A stretch of DNA of 52,095 bases from Peribacillus butanolivorans (GTDB lineage Bacteria; Bacillota; Bacilli; Bacillales; DSM-1321): contig NZ_LGYA01000001.1 in assembly GCF_001273755.1 (NCBI RefSeq), positions 4,474,216-4,526,310 of the forward strand. Direction: 5' to 3'. Within the stretch, counting starts at the first letter, position 1. Each line of letters begins with the position of its first letter. Both the position numbers and the translations under genes were made by a program. Under the pieces are notes generated by a model. The model searched no databases. It worked only from the letters and a program-made list of their open reading frames with translations, and was not told the origin of the DNA. This document shows positions 17,268 to 25,209 of the stretch, one piece after another.

Positions 17268-17966
17268 TTAATTCTCCCTTACTGTATAGCCAATTCCTCT
17301 TACCGTCTGAATAATCGTCGGATCAGAAAAACCTTCTTCTGTTTTCTTTCTTAAATGACGGATATACACATCGATTACATTGGTTTCCCCTTCATACTCA
17401 TAACCCCATACATTAATCAGGATATTTTCTCGTGTCACTATTTTATTTTTATTGGATAGTAAATAAACGAGCAGATCAAATTCCTTCGGGGTTAGCGCGA
17501 TAGAAAAATCGCCCCTGTTAACCTCCCTTGTATCGAGATTAATGAATAGATCCTTAATTGATAAGATCGATTCCTCTTCTTTTGAAGCTTTGGCAGCTAT
17601 TGAATTCTGACGAATACAAGAACGTATTCTTGCCAATAACTCCTCGATTTCAAAAGGCTTCGTTATATAGTCATTGGCTCCCTGATCTAGTCCCGTCACC
17701 TTATCCATCGTAATATTACGAGCTGTTAATAGGATGATTGGCAGTAAGGTGTTCTCATTTCGTATTCTTCTTAAAACTTCAATACCATTCATCTCAGGTA
17801 ACATAACATCTAAAAGTATTAAATCTAATTTTTCCTGTAATGCCGCTTCCAACCCCGCCTTACCAGTATGGGCCACAATCACTTCATACCCTTCGTACTC
17901 GAGTTCTATCTTTAATATCGTTGCTATCTGGACTTCATCTTCTACAACCAAAATACGCTGTTTCAT
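17268..17966 (-). CDS. OmpR/PhoB-family response regulator
   Basis: 232 residues. The receiver domain has the acidic pair in VVEDE, phospho-Asp53 in LILLDVMLPEMNG, the conserved T in LLTARN and Lys in ITKPFE. The C-terminal winged helix has LTPKEFDLLVYLLSNKNKIVTRENILINVWGYEYEGETNVIDVYIRHLRKK. It resembles B. subtilis YkoG and CovR-type regulators. It is first in the operon and likely autoregulated through the phased repeats at 18179-18231. An AGGAGGG site precedes the ATG. Confidence 0.95.
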   Translation of the reverse strand: MKQRILVVEDEVQIATILKIELEYEGYEVIVAHTGKAGLEAALQEKLDLILLDVMLPEMNGIEVLRRIRNENTLLPIILLTARNITMDKVTGLDQGANDYITKPFEIEELLARIRSCIRQNSIAAKASKEEESILSIKDLFINLDTREVNRGDFSIALTPKEFDLLVYLLSNKNKIVTRENILINVWGYEYEGETNVIDVYIRHLRKKTEEGFSDPTIIQTVRGIGYTVREN

Positions 17967-18160
17967 TTAAAACCCTCCTACTTGAGTGCAATATGGAAAG
18001 TAAGCCACATCCACATGTATTTATCGAATTTAGCTAGGAACATTAGTTCCATCCTAAATACAGAAAATTGTCGTCCACTTATAATTCAATACCCTTCTAT
18101 ATTTGCTCCAAATTCCTGCATTTTACTCGCATCCATCAATTATTGAAATGCTCTTTCTAC

Positions 18161-18231
18161 AATTTAGCATTATTTTGCTTTTAATTTCGCTTTTTAATTG
18201 ATTTTTAATCCTTTTTTCAAGTTGCGTTAAG
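18161..18231 (-). promoter_or_regulatory. promoter of two-component operon with four phased half-sites
   Basis: Plus-strand TTTTAAT at 18192 and 18203, TTCAAG at 18216 and TTAAG at 18227 give steps of 11, 13 and 11 bp. A further TTTTAAT is at 18179. The minus-strand -10 box TAAATT (18161-18166) lies 25 bp from the repeat at 18192, exactly as in the glycosyltransferase promoter (14338-14408). The element also lies 98 bp or more upstream of the divergent gene at 18329 and could act on it. The rest of 17967-18328 shows no gene. Confidence 0.65.
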
Positions 18232-18328
18232 GTTGACTCGATATAGTGAATCTAGGGAACAATAGAACCAGCCAATAAGGTTTTATCGAAAACGAAATAA
18301 ACCAAGAGAGGATAAGGAGGATTCATAA

Positions 18329-19111
18329 ATGAATGATACAAAAAGCCCATCCATAGGGCGGCAGATGTTGAACAAGGTTCCGGAAGTCACCATTTACTTC
18401 TGGATCATTAAAATAATGGCAACAACTGTGGGTGAGACGGCTGCAGACTTCCTGATCGGAAATCTGAAATTGGGATTGACCAACACGACCTTAATCATGG
18501 CTGTCCTTTTGATCATAACGCTTTTCTTCCAATTCAAAGCGAGTAAGTATGTGCCAAGGGTTTACTGGTTCACGGTAGTGATGATTAGCGTTGTAGGCAC
18601 GCTGATTACCGACAACCTCGTGGACAATCTCGGAGTCAGTCTGGTGACGACAACTATCATCTTTACAGTTGCGATGCTTGCGACGTTTGCGGCTTGGTAC
18701 TCGAGTGAGAAGACACTGTCCATTCATTCTATCTACACGACCAAACGAGAAGCATTCTACTGGTTGGCCATCTTGTTCACCTTCGCCTTGGGTACGGCAG
18801 CTGGTGACCTCATAGCAGAAGGGCTCAACATGGGCTATTGGAAGTCCGCACTTATGTTCGCGGCATTGATTGGGGTGGTGACCATCGCCCACTACGGTTT
18901 CAAACTAAATGCAGTGCTTTCCTTCTGGATCGCCTACATCTTGACTCGCCCTCTTGGCGCCTCTCTTGGCGACTATCTGTCACAGCCTCGTAATAAGGGT
19001 GGCCTTGGTCTAGGTACGACAGGAACCAGTTTGGTCTTCCTCGTTATAATCTTGGGCTTGGTCGTCTATTTGACCAAAACCAAAAGAGATGAGAGCAAAG
19101 TTGTAGAGTAG
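18329..19111 (+). CDS. DUF347-type membrane protein (COG4705-like)
   Basis: A 260-residue membrane protein with two related halves. VPEVTIYFWIIKIMATTVGETAADFL (residues 10-35) is echoed by REAFYWLAILFTFALGTAAGDLIAEGL near residue 155, and each half has about four helices. The repeated small-residue-rich TVGETAADF / TAAGDLIAE segments are the hallmark of this uncharacterised family. It is divergent from the two-component operon, with the shared regulatory element between them. It is visibly richer in G and C than its neighbours. The ATG follows AAGGAGGA. Confidence 0.75.
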   Translation: MNDTKSPSIGRQMLNKVPEVTIYFWIIKIMATTVGETAADFLIGNLKLGLTNTTLIMAVLLIITLFFQFKASKYVPRVYWFTVVMISVVGTLITDNLVDNLGVSLVTTTIIFTVAMLATFAAWYSSEKTLSIHSIYTTKREAFYWLAILFTFALGTAAGDLIAEGLNMGYWKSALMFAALIGVVTIAHYGFKLNAVLSFWIAYILTRPLGASLGDYLSQPRNKGGLGLGTTGTSLVFLVIILGLVVYLTKTKRDESKVVE

Positions 19112-19235
19112 AGGTAGGTCAAGTTCTGATAATTCAGCTGTCCATCACTGAACAGGTTATAGACCTCGTGGAAAGAGTACAATCATTTACTTTATACACC
19201 CTTCATGGTTGATTGCACATGCCGGGTGCACAAAA

Positions 19236-19264
19236 GAAAAGGCCACCAAATTGGTGGCCTTTGT
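19236..19264. terminator. bidirectional terminator between DUF347 gene and modA
   Basis: A stem AAAGGCCACC / GGTGGCCTTT around AAATT lies between convergent genes, with an A-rich left flank serving as the T run for modA. Confidence 0.8.
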
Positions 19265-19304
19265 TATAGAATGAAATTTATCTTTATTTTACAAAACTGC
19301 GGCA

Positions 19305-20108
19305 TTAATTCAAATCTTCAAATCCATATTTTTCAAAAACCTTGATAGAATCTTCGCTTTGAAGATAGTCGTAAAATAGCTGCGCTTCTTTTGGATGAGA
19401 ACTATCCTTAATCATGCCTAATGGATAGATAATCGGGTCGTGTAAATCTTCCTTAGCTGTTGCGACGATATCAACTTTTTCAGAGTTTAAGGCATCTGTT
19501 TTATAAACTAGTCCTGCGTCTACATTTCCTGTTTCTACGTATGTAAGCACTTGGCTAACGTCCTTGGCATATACCAATTTACCTTCAATCTCTTTCCAAA
19601 GGTTTAGGTTTTCTAATGTTTGCTTAGCATATTGTCCTGCTGGTACTGACTCAGGGGTACCAATGGAAATTTTGGTAGCCTTTGTGATGTCATTTATTGT
19701 CTTGATTTCTTTATCCGATTCCTTTGGGACCACCAGCACCAGTTCATTTCCTACTAAGTCGATTCCATTTTTCTCTTCAATTAGGTCTTCAGCTACTAAT
19801 TTTTCAAATTTATCTTCTGCAGCAGAGAAAAACAGATCCACAGGTGCTCCTTGTGAAATTTGTTGTTGAAGAGCCCCAGAAGCTCCTAAGTTATAGTTTA
19901 TTGTCACATTTGGATTTTCTTTTTCAAAAGCAGTTTTAATGTCATTTAAGGCAGCTTGTAAACTCACGGCTGCTGACATCGTCAATTCTACTTTCTTGTC
20001 AGCTTGTTGCGTCTGCTTTTCTTTGCCTTTTTCTTTATCACTTGAACAGCCTGTGCCAACTATCACAAGTAGCATAATCGAGAAAATCATAAGATATATT
20101 TTTTTCAA
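19305..20108 (-). CDS. modA: molybdate ABC transporter substrate-binding lipoprotein
   Basis: 267 residues. A lipobox ends VGTGC (Cys21), so the protein is tethered outside the membrane. The fold is a type-II periplasmic binding protein with ModA hallmarks: MSAAVSLQAALNDIKTAFEK, INYNLGASGALQQQISQGAPVDLFFSA, SIGTPESVPAGQYAKQTL and VETGNVDAGLVYKTDA. It captures molybdate or tungstate. No modB or modC follows; the next gene is convergent. The start is TTG at 20108 behind AAAGGGAG. Confidence 0.93.
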   Translation of the reverse strand: MKKIYLMIFSIMLLVIVGTGCSSDKEKGKEKQTQQADKKVELTMSAAVSLQAALNDIKTAFEKENPNVTINYNLGASGALQQQISQGAPVDLFFSAAEDKFEKLVAEDLIEEKNGIDLVGNELVLVVPKESDKEIKTINDITKATKISIGTPESVPAGQYAKQTLENLNLWKEIEGKLVYAKDVSQVLTYVETGNVDAGLVYKTDALNSEKVDIVATAKEDLHDPIIYPLGMIKDSSHPKEAQLFYDYLQSEDSIKVFEKYGFEDLN

Positions 20109-20126
20109 AGTCTCTCTCCCTTTCTG

Positions 20127-20162
20127 ACTAGTTATAACTAGTTATATCTAATTATAACTAGT
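20127..20162. promoter_or_regulatory. operator region between modA and its regulator
   Basis: A perfect palindrome ACTAGTTATAACTAGT (20127-20142) overlaps a second, direct ACTAGTTATA and is followed by an inverted TATAACTAGT (20153-20162), so three or four half-sites lie in 36 bp. On the minus strand a TATACT -10 with TTGATT 18 bp upstream places these sites over the modA transcript start. Repression by the divergent regulator is inferred. Confidence 0.75.
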
Positions 20163-20251
20163 ATAAAGCAGATAAAAGGTTTTAATCAATGCCTTTTTTT
20201 GCTGTGAATTTACTTTTCAAAGGACTCTAAGCTACAATAAAGAATGGAGGG

Positions 20252-21184
20252 ATGCACATGTCAAAAGAGCTTTCCTATACGATCGAGGAAGTGTCACAGC
20301 TTTTAAAGGTATCTAAATTGACGATTTATGATCTTGTTAAAAAAGGGGAACTGCCTGTATTCCGTGTGGGAAGACAGATGAGAATGGATGCAAAAGACTT
20401 GGAGATGTATATTAATAACAATAAGTCTAGTACATCCCCAGTTCCTGTTGCCGAACCCTATAAAAACGATGTGAAGGATTCTCTTAACCTTGTCATTAGC
20501 GGGCAAGATATGGTGTTAGATATACTAGGGCAGCACATTGAAAAGGACTCCAGCTATAAAACATTACGCTCTAACAAAGGAAGTCTAAGCGGGCTTATAT
20601 CCATGTACAATGGGGATTCCGACATCGTTAGTTTACATATGTTTGATGGAGATACTGGGGAATATAATCTTCCTTATATAAAAAAGATTTTGGTAGGCTA
20701 TCCTTATATTTTACTTAATCTGGTTTCAAGGAAAGCAGGTTTATATGTTAAAAAAGGAAATCCTTTAGACCTCACAAATTGGACTGATTTAAAACAAAAA
20801 GACTTGGCCATCATCAATCGAGAAAGAGGATCAGGAGCTCGAATTCTTCTTGATGAGCAGCTAAGGATTCACAAAATCCCTTCAAAAAATCTTAAGGGAT
20901 ATGATAACGAAGAGACCAATCACTTAAGTGTGGCTTCAGCTGTTTCTGCTGGGATAGCGGATGTAGGTGTGGGAATTGAAAAAGCTGCAAAAGTCGTTGG
21001 AATCGACTTTGTTCCATTAATTACAGAGCGTTATGACCTTGTTATTTTAAAATCTCCGAAAAACGAACAGCTTATAAACATTGTTAAGCGAATTTTATCA
21101 TCAAATCCATTTCAAGCTGAAATCAAAGCTTTAGGTGATTATGATATTTCCCAGACAGGCTCTATCATTTACGAGACATATTAA
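20252..21184 (+). CDS. molybdate-type regulator: excisionase HTH plus substrate-binding domain (YvgK-like)
   Basis: 310 residues. The N-terminal MerR/excisionase-type helix-turn-helix (LSYTIEEVSQLLKVSKLTIYDLVKKGELPVFRVGRQMRM) is joined after residue 70 to a soluble, cytosolic binding-protein-like domain of the COG1910 kind (IINRERGSGARILLDEQL, GIADVGVGIEKAAKV). It probably senses molybdate inside the cell and controls modA across the shared operator. The B. subtilis yvgK next to yvgL is the same arrangement. The start may be the second Met (MSKELSY). A hairpin pairing GGAAGGCTGCTGA with its complement (21188-21220) follows as a terminator. Confidence 0.88.
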   Translation: MHMSKELSYTIEEVSQLLKVSKLTIYDLVKKGELPVFRVGRQMRMDAKDLEMYINNNKSSTSPVPVAEPYKNDVKDSLNLVISGQDMVLDILGQHIEKDSSYKTLRSNKGSLSGLISMYNGDSDIVSLHMFDGDTGEYNLPYIKKILVGYPYILLNLVSRKAGLYVKKGNPLDLTNWTDLKQKDLAIINRERGSGARILLDEQLRIHKIPSKNLKGYDNEETNHLSVASAVSAGIADVGVGIEKAAKVVGIDFVPLITERYDLVILKSPKNEQLINIVKRILSSNPFQAEIKALGDYDISQTGSIIYETY

Positions 21185-21187
21185 ACA

Positions 21188-21236
21188 GGAAGGCTACTGA
21201 TTCAGCAGCCTTCCTGTTTAATATGCAGTTTTTTTA
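21188..21236. terminator. hairpin between regulator and bioB
   Basis: An inverted repeat AACAGGAAGGCTACTGA / TCAGCAGCCTTCCTGTTT with one mismatch lies between convergent genes. A T run (TTTTTT, 21229-21234) lies a few bases further on. Confidence 0.75.
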
Positions 21237-21241
21237 CTATG

Positions 21242-22237
21242 TTAAAGAGCGCATTCTTCAATTTCAAAACCAAGGTCTTCGATAATGCCCCAATCCGCCG
21301 TAGGTTCTTGTCCAGCTGTTGTTAGATAATCGCCGACGAAGATAGAATTGGCTGCATAAAGTGCCATGGGTTGCATGGAACGGAGGTTCACCTCACGACC
21401 TCCAGCAAGACGGATTTCCTTACTTGGATTAACAAATCTCATCATCGAAATTAATTTCAAACATTTAGTTGGAGTCAACTCGGAAGTTCCCTCAAGTGGT
21501 GTACCGTCAATCGCATTGAGGAAATTACAAGGAATAGAATCCGCGTCAAGACTACGTAGGGATAGGGCAATCTCTACTGCTTCTTCATTAGACTCATTCA
21601 TACCAAAAATGGCACCCGAGCATGGAGACATTCCGGCCTCTTTTACAGCTTCGACTGTATCTACACGGTCCTCATAAGTATGTGTGGATGTAATATTCTT
21701 ATAATTATCTTGAGATGTATTTAAGTTGTGATTGTAGCGATGAACCCCAGCTTCAGCTAGCTTACTGGCATGCGTTTCATTTAAGAAACCTAGACAGCAG
21801 CATATTTTAAGATCCGTTGTCTCACGAATTTCTTTCACGGCTTCAATGACATGATCAATTTCCCTATTGGTTGGACGACGGCCAGAAGCAACGATACAAT
21901 ACGTGCCAGCTTTGCGACGAATTGATTCTTGAGCACCTTCAACAATCTTCTCTTTGGTCAGCCAAGCATATTTATCGATAGGAGCTTCCGACACGATTGA
22001 CTGCGAACAATAGCCACAATCTTCAGGACATAGACCTGACTTCGTATTAATGATCATATTCAACTTAACCTTTTTTCCATAATAGTGCTGACGAATAAGG
22101 AAAGCTGCATTCAAAATCTCTAAAACCTCGTTTTCAGGTGCTTGTACAATAGCAAGTGCTTCTTCCGCTGTTACTTTATATCCTTTGATTACGTTTTCCG
22201 CTAGCATCTTCCAATCCTTTTTCACCAATGTTTCCAA
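21242..22237 (-). CDS. bioB: biotin synthase, radical SAM
   Basis: About 331 residues. GLCPEDCGYCSQS contains the CxxxCxxC loop for the radical-SAM 4Fe-4S cluster, and later Cys and Arg residues (CLGFLNETH, EIRLAGGRE) hold the 2Fe-2S sulfur donor. It inserts sulfur into dethiobiotin in the last step of biotin synthesis. It is the last gene of the leftward operon. The TTG at 22237 is preferred because AAAGAGGG lies 7 bases before it. The ATG at 22258 has no such site and would add 7 residues. Confidence 0.95.
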   Translation of the reverse strand: METLVKKDWKMLAENVIKGYKVTAEEALAIVQAPENEVLEILNAAFLIRQHYYGKKVKLNMIINTKSGLCPEDCGYCSQSIVSEAPIDKYAWLTKEKIVEGAQESIRRKAGTYCIVASGRRPTNREIDHVIEAVKEIRETTDLKICCCLGFLNETHASKLAEAGVHRYNHNLNTSQDNYKNITSTHTYEDRVDTVEAVKEAGMSPCSGAIFGMNESNEEAVEIALSLRSLDADSIPCNFLNAIDGTPLEGTSELTPTKCLKLISMMRFVNPSKEIRLAGGREVNLRSMQPMALYAANSIFVGDYLTTAGQEPTADWGIIEDLGFEIEECAL

Positions 22238-22347
22238 ACCTAATCCCTCTTTTCTCATATGTTGTACATTCCATTCATCCTATGAATCTAGCTTATGTCT
22301 TTATTTAACGTCCTCGCCGCGATAAACTTCCTTGAAAATCAAACAAC

Positions 22348-23510
22348 CTATTTGTATCTATTGGTACGGATTGTTCTGAACACGTCGATAACATGATTCA
22401 TTTGTTCTTCTTGATGTGTCGCCATTAACGTAAGTCGAATGCGCGAAGTTCCAGAAGGTACCGTTGGCGGACGGATAGCTGGTGTATAAATTCCGTGCTT
22501 ATGTAATTCTTTCGAAAGGAACATGCCCTGTTCCGGTTCTCCGCAAATAATGGCAAGAATCGGAGTTTCTCCCCCCGAAACTGTGTAGCCAAGGGAGGTT
22601 AATTCATTATAAAGACGCTGGCTCATGGCTCGAATGCGTACTCTGCGTTCAGGTTCTGATTGAATGATATCGACTGCTGTAAGTGCACTTGCTACTACTC
22701 CTGCTGATAAGGCGGTAGAGAAGACAAACGGTCTGGCTCGATTTAAGACATAGTCAACTAAAGACCTGCTTCCAGCGATATACCCTCCTTCTGCACCAAC
22801 AGCTTTGGAGAGTGTCCCCATCTCGATATCTATCTTCCCCTTCAGTCCAAAATGTTCAGAAGTTCCCCTTCCGTCTTTACCTAAAACCCCCGTCGCATGT
22901 GCGTCATCCACCATAACAAGTGCATCATAACGCTTGGCAAGTTCGACAATGCCTGGCAATGGCGCAATATCACCATCCATCGAAAAGACGCCATCCGTTA
23001 CAATTATTCTTTTCCTGTAGCGGGTATTAATCTGGAGTTTCATTTCCAAGTCAAGTAAATCAGCATGACGATAAATGATAGTTTCCGCACGTGATAAACG
23101 ACATCCATCAATAATACTGGCATGATTCATCTCATCGGATAAAACGAGATCGTCCTTACCAACAAGGGTCGTTAACGCTGCTATGTTAGCCATATACCCT
23201 GTGTTTAATACTATCGCTGCATCCGTTTGCTTAAACTCTGCCAGTCTTTTCTCTAGTTTTTCATGGACAATTGTATTGCCAGTGGTTAATCGTGAACCAG
23301 TAGAACCCGTACCAAATCTTTGAGTCGCTTGGACAGAAGCCTCAATTAATCGTTGATCATTGGCAACCCCTAAGTAATTATTGGAGGCAAACATCATCAT
23401 TTTTTTCCGTTCACCATGGCATACCCTTGATCGCTCATTGTTTCAACGGTTTGGAGTTGTCTGTAAAGCCCTCCTTCTTTAATCTTTTCTAGTTCCTTCT
23501 CCCAAATCAT
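22348..23510 (-). pseudogene. bioF: 8-amino-7-oxononanoate synthase, frameshifted near the N terminus
   Basis: The PLP enzyme joining pimeloyl thioester and alanine. From an ATG at 23510 the first 37 codons (MIWEKELEKIKEGGLYRQL ... GYAMVNGKK) match a normal BioF N terminus but run into TGA. The main domain is open one frame over, from MMMFASNNYLG at 23400 to the stop at 22348, and includes DDAHATGVLG and the PLP lysine in GTLSKAVGAEGG. The break is at seven A on the minus strand (23400-23406). One more A restores a 387-residue enzyme. This is a real mutation, a sequencing error, or a slippage site. The start overlaps the upstream ORF by 4 bases. Confidence 0.9.
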
Positions 23511-23692
23511 CTTTCATGAACCTCATGAAGCGATTGATATACATGATTCGTATATTCGTTACCAAGGAGTGGAGCTACATCCGCTTCTTTCTGATGACTG
23601 GATTTCCCTCGAAGAAATGTTTCTAAAATGGGCGTCACTAATATAGCTGTTTCTCTGGAAAGTTCATCCTGTATTAGCATTTCTCCTGTCAT
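23507..23692 (-). CDS. small protein at the head of the bioF-bioB operon
   Basis: About 61 residues (MTGEMLIQDELSRE ... VYQSLHEVHER), soluble, mostly helical, no Cys and no membrane segment. The ATG at 23692 follows GGAGGG by 7 bases. A TTG at 23707 is within that site. Its stop overlaps the bioF start (ATGA), so it is translated with bioF and lies directly behind the BirA-like operator. I do not recognise it. Confidence 0.75.
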   Translation of the reverse strand: MTGEMLIQDELSRETAILVTPILETFLRGKSSHQKEADVAPLLGNEYTNHVYQSLHEVHER

Positions 23693-23712
23693 ATTTGTTC
23701 CCTCCAAGCTTT

Positions 23713-23748
23713 TATATGTTAACTATATTTTAAAATAGTTAACATATA
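23713..23748 (-). promoter_or_regulatory. BirA-like operator of the bioF-bioB operon
   Basis: 13-bp arms TATATGTTAACTA and TAGTTAACATATA are separated by 10 bp. They match the GTTAAC-centred BirA operators of Bacillus and lie 21 bp upstream of the first gene. Biotinoyl-AMP-bound BirA would repress here. Confidence 0.9.
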
Positions 23749-23831
23749 AATTGAATAATAACACACAAACAAAATATTGTTCAATTACTAATTTTCAATA
23801 TTTTTCTAAGTCTGTCATTTTAATTGCGTTT

Positions 23832-23867
23832 TATATGTTAACTAAAATAATAAATGGTTGACATATA
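23832..23867 (+). promoter_or_regulatory. BirA-like operator of the bioY-bioD-bioA operon
   Basis: TATATGTTAACTA, a 10-bp spacer, then TGGTTGACATATA: the same 13-10-13 layout as the site at 23713, with two mismatches in the right arm. TTGACA is embedded in that arm and may be the -35 box. Confidence 0.88.
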
Positions 23868-23935
23868 AAATATAAATCATGCACACTAATAGTGGGCATT
23901 TTACCTACCAATTTCAAAAAAAGGAGGTTGAAAAC

Positions 23936-24520
23936 TTGAAAGCTAAAACGATCTCTTATGTTGCCCTATTTACTGCGTTAACTGCCATTGGCGCCTTTAT
24001 TAAGATCCCTATTCCCTACATACCCTTCACGTTGCAAATTCTAGCAGTCTATTTGGCAGGGGCGCTGCTAGGACCACGTCTCGGGTTACTTAGTCAATTA
24101 TGCTACGTCTTAATCGGCCTTATAGGAGTGCCAGTGTTTGCCGAGGGCGGTGGTTTTGGCTATATATTTAAGCCCACTTTCGGCTATTTGCTTGGTTATA
24201 TACTCGGGGCCTATGTGAACGGATGGTTGATTAACAGGTTTAATCTCTCCACGATTCGTTCCATTTTCTTCGCTAACCTAGCATCATTGCTGACTGTTTA
24301 TTTATTTGGCTGTATATGGCTTTATGGAGCGATGAAGTGGGTTGTAGAAACGCCTCTTTCAATCTACCAGACAATTTTTTACGGCTTCTTATTACCTGCA
24401 CCCGGTGATTTGTTGCTGTGTGTTCTATGTGCCATCATCATTCAGCAAGTAAGGCCGCGTATTGCACGATTTACAAACATAAAGGAGCTGAAACACCCAT
24501 GGGCCAAGCCTACTTTATAA
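23936..24520 (+). CDS. bioY: biotin ECF transporter S component
   Basis: About 194 residues and six membrane helices. BioY hallmarks are AIGAFIKIPIPYIPFTLQ, the LLGPRLGLLSQLCYVLIGLIGVPVFAEGGG loop and PTFGYLLGYILGAYVNGWL. It binds biotin with high affinity and works with a general ECF energising module encoded elsewhere. The TTG at 23936 follows AAGGAGG by 8 bases and is preferred. The ATG at 23879 has no ribosome-binding site and lies almost in the operator. It overlaps bioD by 22 bases. Confidence 0.92.
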   Translation: MKAKTISYVALFTALTAIGAFIKIPIPYIPFTLQILAVYLAGALLGPRLGLLSQLCYVLIGLIGVPVFAEGGGFGYIFKPTFGYLLGYILGAYVNGWLINRFNLSTIRSIFFANLASLLTVYLFGCIWLYGAMKWVVETPLSIYQTIFYGFLLPAPGDLLLCVLCAIIIQQVRPRIARFTNIKELKHPWAKPTL

Positions 24521-25209
24521 CCGGAACTGGCACGGATATCGGAAAAACCGTCGCCACGAGTTTACTCTATATGTCTCTTCAAACAATGGGAAAAAGCGTC
24601 ACAATATTTAAGCCGTTTCAAACAGGATTGATTCACGAAACGAATACATACCCTGACATCTCTTGGTTTGAGCAGGAACTTGGTGTAAAGGCACCTGGGT
24701 TTTACATGCTTGAACCCGAAACATCTCCACACTTAGCTATAAAGTTAACAGGGCAACAAATCGACGAGCAAAAGGTCGTGGAACGAGTTCACGAACTCGA
24801 ACAAATGTATGACATCGTGTTAGTCGAGGGCGCTGGGGGATTGGCCGTACCACTCATTGAACGAGCGAACAGTTTCTATATGACAACCGATTTAATTAGA
24901 GATTGCAACATGCCAGTCATTTTCGTTTCTACAAGCGGTTTAGGATCGATTCATAATGTCATAACTACGCATTCGTATGCCAAATTGCATGATATTAGCG
25001 TTAAAACTATTTTATATAACCATTATCGGCCCGACGATGAAATTCATCACGACAATATCCTAACCGTTGAAAAGCTCACAGGACTCGCTGGCCTCGCCTG
25101 CATACCAACATTTGTCGACGTAAGAAAAGATCTGAGAGTCTACATACTTGATTTACTTAGTAATCATGAATTTACCCAACAACTAAAAGAGGTGTTCAAG
25201 AATGAATAG
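24499..25209 (+). CDS. bioD: dethiobiotin synthetase
   Basis: 236 residues. The P loop is ITGTGTDIGKTVATSLL (residues 7-23). KPFQTG carries the diaminopelargonate-binding Lys, and VEGAGGLAVPL is the second nucleotide/carbamate motif. It closes the ureido ring using CO2 and ATP. The ATG at 24499 follows AAAGGAG (24481-24487). It overlaps bioY upstream and bioA downstream (8 bases). Confidence 0.94.
   Translation: MGQAYFITGTGTDIGKTVATSLLYMSLQTMGKSVTIFKPFQTGLIHETNTYPDISWFEQELGVKAPGFYMLEPETSPHLAIKLTGQQIDEQKVVERVHELEQMYDIVLVEGAGGLAVPLIERANSFYMTTDLIRDCNMPVIFVSTSGLGSIHNVITTHSYAKLHDISVKTILYNHYRPDDEIHHDNILTVEKLTGLAGLACIPTFVDVRKDLRVYILDLLSNHEFTQQLKEVFKNE

Noticed and set aside
18491..18892. Minus-strand ORF inside the DUF347 gene
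   Set aside because: It is a shadow of a GC-richer gene. The sense frame has clear repeated membrane domains and a good start.
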